Of a stretch of DNA of 10,312 nucleotides, positions 5,957-10,312 are shown one piece after another. How positions within the stretch are numbered: the first letter of the stretch is position 1; every line of letters starts with the position of its first letter. The position numbers and the translations under genes are program-made. The notes beneath the pieces were generated by a model. It made no database searches. It was given only the letters and a program-made list of their open reading frames with translations, and had not been told where the DNA came from. Location: NCBI GenBank assembly GCA_022793355.1, contig JAAWCR010000195.1, positions 1-10,312 of the forward strand. The letters are read 5' to 3'. This stretch comes from Lawsonibacter sp. GTDB lineage: Bacteria; Bacillota; Clostridia; Oscillospirales; Oscillospiraceae.

Positions 5957-6094
5957 GGATGTGCTTCTGTGTGCAGGTTGCGCCGTCCGCAGCCTGACCA
6001 GGCGGGCTGTCGGGGCCGTCAGTCCCCGCGCACGGATTGCTCCAGGACTGTGGAGGTCCGAAACAATATACGATTACGATAGGAGAGATTTATT
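5957..6094 (+). other. Structured GC-rich spacer between pgk and tpiA
   Basis: A 138-bp spacer with three short hairpins in sequence: GCCT-GACC-AGGC (5992-6003), CGGGG-N8-CCCCG (6011-6028) and GGAC-N7-GTCC (6045-6059). None has a U-tract, so none looks like an intrinsic terminator; they may influence processing or stability of the shared message. The last part is AT-richer and carries the tpiA ribosome binding site AGGAG (6081-6085). Confidence 0.4.
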
Positions 6095-6868
6095 ATGAAT
6101 CGCCGCTACCGCAAGACCATCATCGCCGGCAACTGGAAGATGAACAACACCCTGTCCCAGACCAAAGCCTTCGCTGAGGAGATCAAGCCCATCATGCCCA
6201 AGGGCAAGTGGTGCAACGTAGTGCTGTGCGTCCCCGCCACCAACATCCAGGCTGCCGTCCGTCTGTTCAAGGACTGCCACATCGCCATTGGCGCTGAGAC
6301 CTGCCATGAGCTGGATCACGGCGCTTATACCGGCGAGATTACCGCCGAGATGATTAAGGAGGCCGGGGCCAAGTATGTTATCATCGGCCACTCTGAGCGC
6401 CGGCAGTACTACAACGAGACCGATTTCACCGTGAACAAGAAGGTTCACGCCGCCATTGAGGCCGGTCTTGTCCCCATCATCTGTGTGGGCGAGAGCCTGG
6501 AGCAGCGGGAGCTGGGCGTAACCATGGAGCTCATTGCCTATCAGGTGAAGTGCGCCCTGGCTAACGTGGCCCCCGAGAAGGTGCGCCACATTGTCATCGC
6601 ATACGAGCCCCTTTGGGCCATCGGCACCGGCAAGACCGCTACCGCTGAGCAGGCCGGCGAGGTCTGCCAGGCCATCCGCACCGTGATTCGCAAGCAGTAC
6701 GGCGCCCATGTGGCCCGGTCTGTCACCATCCAGTATGGCGGTTCCATGAACGCCAAGAACGCCGAGGAGCTGCTGGCCCAGCCCGACGTGGACGGCGGCC
6801 TGATTGGCGGCGCAGCCCTGAAGCCCGCCGACTTCGTGAAGATTATCGAGGCGGCCAACCAGGAGTAA
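6095..6868 (+). CDS. tpiA: Triose-phosphate isomerase
   Basis: A 257-residue TIM-barrel enzyme that interconverts dihydroxyacetone phosphate and glyceraldehyde 3-phosphate. The catalytic set is complete: Asn13 and Lys15 in AGNWKMN (11-17), His99 in IGHSERR (97-103), and the general base Glu171 in AYEPLWAIGTGK (169-180), which also contains the mobile loop 6 that closes over the substrate. The phosphate-gripping segments YGGSM (214-218) and GGLIGGAAL (234-242) are in place. Length is typical and the protein probably works as a dimer. The ATG at 6095 has AGGAG 9 nt upstream. It lies between pgk and gpmI, the standard Firmicute order, with structured spacers on both sides. Confidence 0.98.
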   Translation: MNRRYRKTIIAGNWKMNNTLSQTKAFAEEIKPIMPKGKWCNVVLCVPATNIQAAVRLFKDCHIAIGAETCHELDHGAYTGEITAEMIKEAGAKYVIIGHSERRQYYNETDFTVNKKVHAAIEAGLVPIICVGESLEQRELGVTMELIAYQVKCALANVAPEKVRHIVIAYEPLWAIGTGKTATAEQAGEVCQAIRTVIRKQYGAHVARSVTIQYGGSMNAKNAEELLAQPDVDGGLIGGAALKPADFVKIIEAANQE

Positions 6869-6885
6869 TTTTCGGTATCTCCCTG

Positions 6886-6976
6886 TGCAGGGGCGCATAA
6901 TATGTGCCCGCGGGCGGTCTTTGGCCGCCCCCATAGGGTATGTTTCGTCTGCGGGCGGCAGATCTCCGCCCCTGCA
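6886..6976. repeat. REP-like palindromic element between tpiA and gpmI
   Basis: A 91-bp block bounded by a perfect 10-bp inverted repeat, TGCAGGGGCG (6886-6895) and CGCCCCTGCA (6967-6976). Inside are two similar hairpins with the same stem sequence, GGGCGG-7 nt-CCGCCC, at 6912-6930 and 6953-6971. A palindrome GCCCGCGGGC (6906-6915) overlaps the first. The second hairpin overlaps the right outer arm, so two alternative folds compete. It lies 17 bp after the tpiA stop and 44 bp before gpmI. It has no U-tract and no coding potential. The design resembles dispersed extragenic palindromic repeats seen in GC-rich Clostridia. Only one copy is in this window, so dispersal is inferred. Confidence 0.65.
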
Positions 6977-7020
6977 AAAGTGACGGAATGCAACCGATAT
7001 AAAAAGGAAAGGTTTGTTTT

Positions 7021-8535
7021 ATGAAAACACCTACTACTTTGATAATTATGGACGGGTTTGGCGTGGAGGGCCCCTCCGCCGGCAACGCGGTGGTGAACGC
7101 CTCCACCCCCAATCTGGACCGTATCTTCTCCCAGTGCCCCGGCAGCAAGCTGTCCGCCTCCGGGCTGGACGTGGGCCTGCCCGACGGCCAGATGGGCAAC
7201 AGCGAGGTGGGCCACACCAACATCGGCGCGGGCCGGGTGGTGTTTCAGGATCTGCCTCATATCAGCCGGGACATCGAGACCGGATCCTTTTTTGAAAACC
7301 CCGCCTATCTGGAGGCCATGGAAAACTGCCGGGAGTGGGATTCCGCCCTGCACCTGATGGGCCTGCTGTCTGACGGCGGTGTCCACAGCCACATTACTCA
7401 CCTGTACGCCCTGCTGAAAATGGCTCAGGACCAGGGCCTGAAAAAAGTCTATATCCACTGCTTCCTGGACGGGCGCGACGTGCCCCCCTCCTCCGGAAAG
7501 AGCTATGTGGAGCAGCTTCAGGCCAAAATTCAGCAGATGGGCATCGGTCAGATTGCCACCGTTATGGGCCGGTACTACGCCATGGACCGGGATAAGCGCT
7601 GGGACCGGCTGCAAAAGGCCTATGACGCGATTGTTTGCGCTCAGGCCCCCTTCGCCTCCGACGCCGCCAAGGCCGTTCAAGCCTCTTACGACGCCGGGGT
7701 GACCGACGAGTTCATGGTGCCCGTAGTGTGTGCCCAGGACGTTCAGGTCCGTGACAACGATTCAATTATCTTCTTCAACTTCCGCCCTGACCGGGCCCGG
7801 GAGATTACCCGCACCCTGGTGGACGAGGACTTCAATGAGGTGGAACGCAAGACTGGCTTTGTCCCGGTGGACTTCGTATGCACCACGGAGTATGACGCCA
7901 CTATGCCCAACGTCTCGGTGGCTTATCCCCGGCAGAAACTGACAAACATTTTTGGGGAATATATCTCCAACTTAGGCCTGACCCAGCTGCGCATCGCCGA
8001 GACGGAGAAATATGCCCATGTGACCTTCTTCTTCAACGGTGGCGTGGAGCAGGTGTTTCCGGGGGAGGACCGGTGCCTGATCAACTCTCCCAAGGTGGCG
8101 ACTTACGACCTTCAGCCCGAGATGTCCGCCTACGAGGTCACCGAAGAGGCCGTCAAGCGCATTCTCAGCGGAAATTATGATGTGATTATTCTCAACTTTG
8201 CCAACTGCGACATGGTGGGCCACACCGGTGTATATGAGGCCGCCTGCAAGGCGGTGTCCACCGTGGACGAGTGCGTAGGCAAGGTGGTGGAGGCCACCTC
8301 CAAGATGGGCGGCGTGTCCCTCATTACCGCCGACCACGGCAACGCAGAGCGGATGGTGGACGCCGATGGTTCTCCCTTCACCGCCCACACAACCAACCTG
8401 GTGCCCTTCTATATTGTGGGGGCCAACGTCACCCTCCGGGACGGCCGCCTGTGCGACATTGCCCCCACCATGCTGGACCTGATGGGGTTGGAAAAACCCG
8501 CCGAGATGGACGGCGAAACCCTGATCACGAAGTGA
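7021..8535 (+). CDS. gpmI: 2,3-bisphosphoglycerate-independent phosphoglycerate mutase
   Basis: A 504-residue alkaline-phosphatase-superfamily enzyme that interconverts 3- and 2-phosphoglycerate through a phosphoserine, using two Mn ions. Metal and catalytic residues are all visible: Asp11 in IMDGFG, the nucleophile Ser61 in GNSEVGH (59-65), Asp397 and His401 in NCDMVGHTG, Asp438-His439 in TADHGNAE, and His456 in TAHTTN. The inserted substrate-binding domain (about 75-310) carries DGGVHSH (118-124), FLDGRDVPP (148-156), MGRYYAMDRD (182-191) and FNFRPDRAR (252-260). Length fits the family (about 505-515). The start has AAGGAAAGG (7004-7012) 8 nt upstream. The manganese-dependent, pH-sensitive form is typical of spore-forming Firmicutes. 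It lies between tpiA and eno and acts directly before enolase. Confidence 0.98.
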   Translation: MKTPTTLIIMDGFGVEGPSAGNAVVNASTPNLDRIFSQCPGSKLSASGLDVGLPDGQMGNSEVGHTNIGAGRVVFQDLPHISRDIETGSFFENPAYLEAMENCREWDSALHLMGLLSDGGVHSHITHLYALLKMAQDQGLKKVYIHCFLDGRDVPPSSGKSYVEQLQAKIQQMGIGQIATVMGRYYAMDRDKRWDRLQKAYDAIVCAQAPFASDAAKAVQASYDAGVTDEFMVPVVCAQDVQVRDNDSIIFFNFRPDRAREITRTLVDEDFNEVERKTGFVPVDFVCTTEYDATMPNVSVAYPRQKLTNIFGEYISNLGLTQLRIAETEKYAHVTFFFNGGVEQVFPGEDRCLINSPKVATYDLQPEMSAYEVTEEAVKRILSGNYDVIILNFANCDMVGHTGVYEAACKAVSTVDECVGKVVEATSKMGGVSLITADHGNAERMVDADGSPFTAHTTNLVPFYIVGANVTLRDGRLCDIAPTMLDLMGLEKPAEMDGETLITK

Positions 8536-8546
8536 ATTGTTGTCCC

Positions 8547-8565
8547 GGCGGGGGATCCCGCCTTT
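8547..8565 (+). other. Hairpin between gpmI and eno (possible attenuator or processing site)
   Basis: GGCGGG (8547-8552) pairs with CCCGCC (8557-8562) around a GGAT loop and is followed by only three Ts, so termination would be weak. The flanking AATTGT (8535-8540) and ACAATT (8583-8588) can pair across it, putting the hairpin on a longer stalk that ends just before the eno ribosome binding site. A role in tuning enolase expression or message stability is inferred. Confidence 0.4.
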
Positions 8566-8607
8566 CCAATGATAATCCTGCGACAATTTGAAAGGAGATC
8601 AATCACT

Positions 8608-9909
8608 ATGAAGCAGATGATCGAAATTGTAGACGTAATTGGCCGCGAAATCCTGGACTCCCGCGGCAACCCCACCGTGGAAGTAGAGGTCTATCTGGAG
8701 GACGGCACCATGGGCCGCGCCGCGGTTCCTTCCGGCGCTTCCACCGGCATTTACGAGGCCTGCGAGCTGCGTGACGGCGACAAGAGCCGCTACCTGGGCA
8801 AGGGCGTGGAGAAGGCTGTGGCGAACGTGAACAGCGAGATTGCCGAGGCCCTGATTGGCACCAACGTGTTGGACCAGGTCGCCATCGACAAGATGCTCAT
8901 TGATTTGGACGGCACCCCCAACAAGGACCGCCTGGGCGCCAACGCCATTCTGGGTGCTTCCCTGGCCTGTGCCAAGGCCGCCGCCGCTGCGCTGGGCACT
9001 TCTCTGTACAACTATATCGGCGGGACCAACGCCAAGCAGCTTCCTGTCCCCATGATGAACATCCTCAACGGCGGCGCTCACGCCACCAATAACGTGGAGA
9101 TTCAGGAGTTCATGATTATGCCCGTTTCCGCCCCCTCCTTCCGCGAGGCCCTGCGCCGCTGCGCCGAGGTGTTCCACACCCTCAAGACCGTCCTCAAGGA
9201 GAACGGCACCCCGGCCGCCGGCGTAGGCGACGAGGGCGGCTACGCTCCCAACCTGAAGAAGGACGAGGACGCTCTGAAGGTCATCGTGGAGGCCATTGAG
9301 AAGGCCGGCTACAAGCCCGGCGAGGACTTCAAGATTGCCATCGACGCCACCTCCTCCGAGTGGTGGAACGAGGAGGAGAAGTGCTATATCCAGCCCAAGT
9401 CCAATAAGAAGCTGACCCAGCAGCAGCTGGTGAACATGTGGAAGAAGTTCGCCGACACCTACCCCATCATCTCCCTGGAGGACGGCATGGCCGAGACCGA
9501 CTGGGAAGGCTGGGCCATGCTGACCAAGGCCATCGGCGACCGGGTGCAGCTGGTGGGCGACGACCTGTTCGTCACCAACGTCTCCCGTCTGGCGGACGGT
9601 ATTGAGAAGAAGGTAGGCAACGCTATCCTCATCAAGGTCAACCAGATTGGTACCCTCACTGAGACCCTGGACGCCATCCAGATGGCGAACCGGGCCGGTT
9701 ACACCGCCATCGTGTCTCACCGCTCCGGCGAGACTGAGGACGCCACCATTGCCGACATTGCTGTGGCGCTTAACGCCGGCCAGATTAAGACCGGCGCGCC
9801 CAGCCGCACTGACCGTGTGGCCAAGTACAATCAGCTGCTCCGTATTGAGGAGGAGCTGGGCGACGTGGCCGAGTATCCCGGTATGAAGGCTTTCTTTAAT
9901 CTGCGCTAA
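8608..9909 (+). CDS. eno: Enolase (phosphopyruvate hydratase)
   Basis: A 433-residue enzyme that dehydrates 2-phosphoglycerate to phosphoenolpyruvate with Mg ions; members are also part of RNA-processing complexes in some bacteria. Conserved pieces in order: GREILDSRGNPTVEVEV (12-28), PSGASTGIYEA (41-51), the loop GGAHATNN (155-162) with His158, the general acid/base Glu209 in GDEGG (207-211), metal ligands Asp246 (AIDATSSEWW), Glu291 (LEDGMAE) and Asp318 (VGDDL), the catalytic base Lys343 in LIKVNQIGT, and HRSGET (371-376). The loop usually reads GGEHADNN, so two non-catalytic positions differ. The ATG at 8608 is chosen because AAAGGAG (8591-8597) lies 10 nt upstream; in-frame codons further upstream belong to the spacer. 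It closes the glycolytic row. Confidence 0.98.
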   Translation: MKQMIEIVDVIGREILDSRGNPTVEVEVYLEDGTMGRAAVPSGASTGIYEACELRDGDKSRYLGKGVEKAVANVNSEIAEALIGTNVLDQVAIDKMLIDLDGTPNKDRLGANAILGASLACAKAAAAALGTSLYNYIGGTNAKQLPVPMMNILNGGAHATNNVEIQEFMIMPVSAPSFREALRRCAEVFHTLKTVLKENGTPAAGVGDEGGYAPNLKKDEDALKVIVEAIEKAGYKPGEDFKIAIDATSSEWWNEEEKCYIQPKSNKKLTQQQLVNMWKKFADTYPIISLEDGMAETDWEGWAMLTKAIGDRVQLVGDDLFVTNVSRLADGIEKKVGNAILIKVNQIGTLTETLDAIQMANRAGYTAIVSHRSGETEDATIADIAVALNAGQIKTGAPSRTDRVAKYNQLLRIEEELGDVAEYPGMKAFFNLR

Positions 9910-9921
9910 GCTTTGACAAGC

Positions 9922-9946
9922 TGAAAAAAAGACTGCCTGTGGGCAG
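9922..9946 (-). terminator. Possible minus-strand terminator downstream of eno
   Basis: CTGCC (9933-9937) and GGCAG (9942-9946) form a 5-bp hairpin with loop TGTG. A run of As lies to its left (9924-9930), so only minus-strand RNA would have the stem followed by a U-tract. This suggests that a convergent minus-strand gene once ended, or still ends, here. The stem is short, so confidence is moderate. Confidence 0.45.
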
Positions 9947-9952
9947 CAATGC

Positions 9953-10017
9953 TATAAAGATAAGAAAAAAGAACTCCCGGCACAACCAGAAAGGTGGTGC
10001 CGGGAGTTATCTTTATA
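9953..10017. terminator. Main terminator after eno, probably bidirectional
   Basis: A perfect 12-bp stem, AACTCCCGGCAC (9972-9983) with GTGCCGGGAGTT (9997-10008), has a 13-nt loop. It is followed on the plus strand by the T-rich ATCTTTATA and preceded by AAGAAAAAAG, which is a good U-tract for minus-strand RNA. The outer arms TATAAAGAT (9953-9961) and ATCTTTATA (10009-10017) also pair, adding nine pairs beyond a one-sided A-rich bulge. It should end the glycolytic transcript and block reading from the right. Confidence 0.82.
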
Positions 10018-10020
10018 CTA

Positions 10021-10137
10021 GGCGCTGTTTGAAAAATGGAAATGTGCCCGGCGGTGAGAAATTTTTTCGCCAGACGAAGCCAATTTGACGCAGGAATACA
10101 GGATGTATTTCAAGGAAAACTGGCAAAGCATGGTGGA
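10021..10137. repeat. Structured repeat with an IS-like end
   Basis: The left edge reads GGCGCTGTTTGAAAAAT, sharing the core CTGTTT(A/G)AAA with the IS end at 109-136 in inverted orientation. Inside, GAATACA-GGA-TGTATTT (10094-10110) forms a hairpin enclosed by a distant GCCAG (10069-10073) / CTGGC (10120-10124) pair, so much of the element can fold on itself. It has no credible reading frame. To its right a broken gene begins, so this looks like a miniature element or a cut-down IS end. The right boundary is approximate. No second copy is available here. Confidence 0.4.
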
Positions 10138-10312
10138 AAAAGAGCCGGAGCTTTTGCTGTCCGCTGTATAACTGGTCCGGATGTTGACGGTGCCTGTGGT
10201 GTAGACTGTTTCGTTGCAATCGGTAAATAACTGCACTTGCTCTGCTTCCTGGGATTCTGTTTCTTCCGAGCTGGGTGTTTTCGTAGGGTCTTATAGGGCG
10301 GTTGTTGGCTTA
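10138..10312 (-). pseudogene. Broken gene fragment encoding a bacterial SH3-like domain
   Basis: In one minus-strand frame entering from the window edge, a Thr/Pro/Ser/Glu-rich linker is followed by ETVYTTGTVNIRTSYTADSK and SSGSF. This matches the opening strands of bacterial SH3 domains (SH3b/SH3_3: T-x(2)-VN-(V/I)-R-x(3)-T-x(2)-S-x(3)-G), which commonly bind cell walls in secreted or surface proteins. The match stops at about 10138, where the repeat-like sequence begins, and the domain lacks its second half. An in-frame TAA interrupts the linker (plus-strand TTA at 10291-10293). The fragment thus carries both a nonsense codon and a truncation. A short protein starting at the GTG at 10236 is conceivable but would contain only half a domain. 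Confidence 0.5.

Noticed and set aside
8599..9720. Long minus-strand open frame (373 codons) opposite enolase
   Set aside because: Same shadow effect from biased codon use in a highly expressed gene; no recognisable motifs.
1..10312. CRISPR array, tRNA or rRNA genes, riboswitch, prophage or defence island
   Set aside because: No regularly spaced repeats, no cloverleaf or rRNA sequence, no known riboswitch core and no phage or nuclease gene could be seen on either strand.

Overview
The window looks like a piece of chromosome from a GC-rich, low-oxygen Firmicute, most likely a gut Clostridia of the Oscillospiraceae type (Flavonifractor, Pseudoflavonifractor or Lawsonibacter-like). The reasons are Gram-positive style ribosome binding sites (AGGAGG variants), coding DNA near 60 percent GC with AT-rich spacers, a cofactor-independent phosphoglycerate mutase inside a glycolytic gene row, and an ECF sigma factor paired with an RsgI/PepSY membrane anti-sigma protein. 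This placement is inferred from gene content and protein style; no database search was possible.

Layout. Positions 1-136 are the end of an IS5-family insertion sequence: the first 20 codons of its transposase on the minus strand, a clear promoter, and a probable terminal repeat. Directly beside it, positions 155-2458 carry a two-gene signalling unit whose genes overlap by ATGA: an ECF-type sigma factor and its membrane anti-sigma factor, which has an RsgI-type extracytoplasmic domain with a candidate Asn-Pro self-cleavage site and repeated PepSY modules. A shared bidirectional terminator (2462-2491) separates this unit from cinA, which converges on it. An AT-rich spacer of about 400 bp (3756-4153) lies between divergently read cinA and trmL and holds promoters for both.

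From 4096 to about 10017 a row of plus-strand genes makes up the metabolic core: trmL (tRNA wobble-base 2'-O-methyltransferase), pgk, tpiA, gpmI and eno. The four glycolytic enzymes cover triose isomerisation and the steps from 1,3-bisphosphoglycerate to phosphoenolpyruvate, in the usual Firmicute order. The usual first members, gapA and its regulator cggR, are not in front of pgk; trmL sits there instead. The spacers inside the row are rich in hairpins, including a two-hairpin, REP-like element between tpiA and gpmI.

After eno come two hairpins with flanking A/T tracts, then a structured repeat whose outer end resembles the IS end on the left, and a broken minus-strand fragment of a bacterial SH3-domain protein. 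The core genes are therefore bordered on both sides by mobile-element debris. I see no CRISPR array, rRNA or tRNA gene, prophage or new defence system. The most interesting items are the sigma/RsgI-PepSY pair, the REP-like element, and the IS-like ends.
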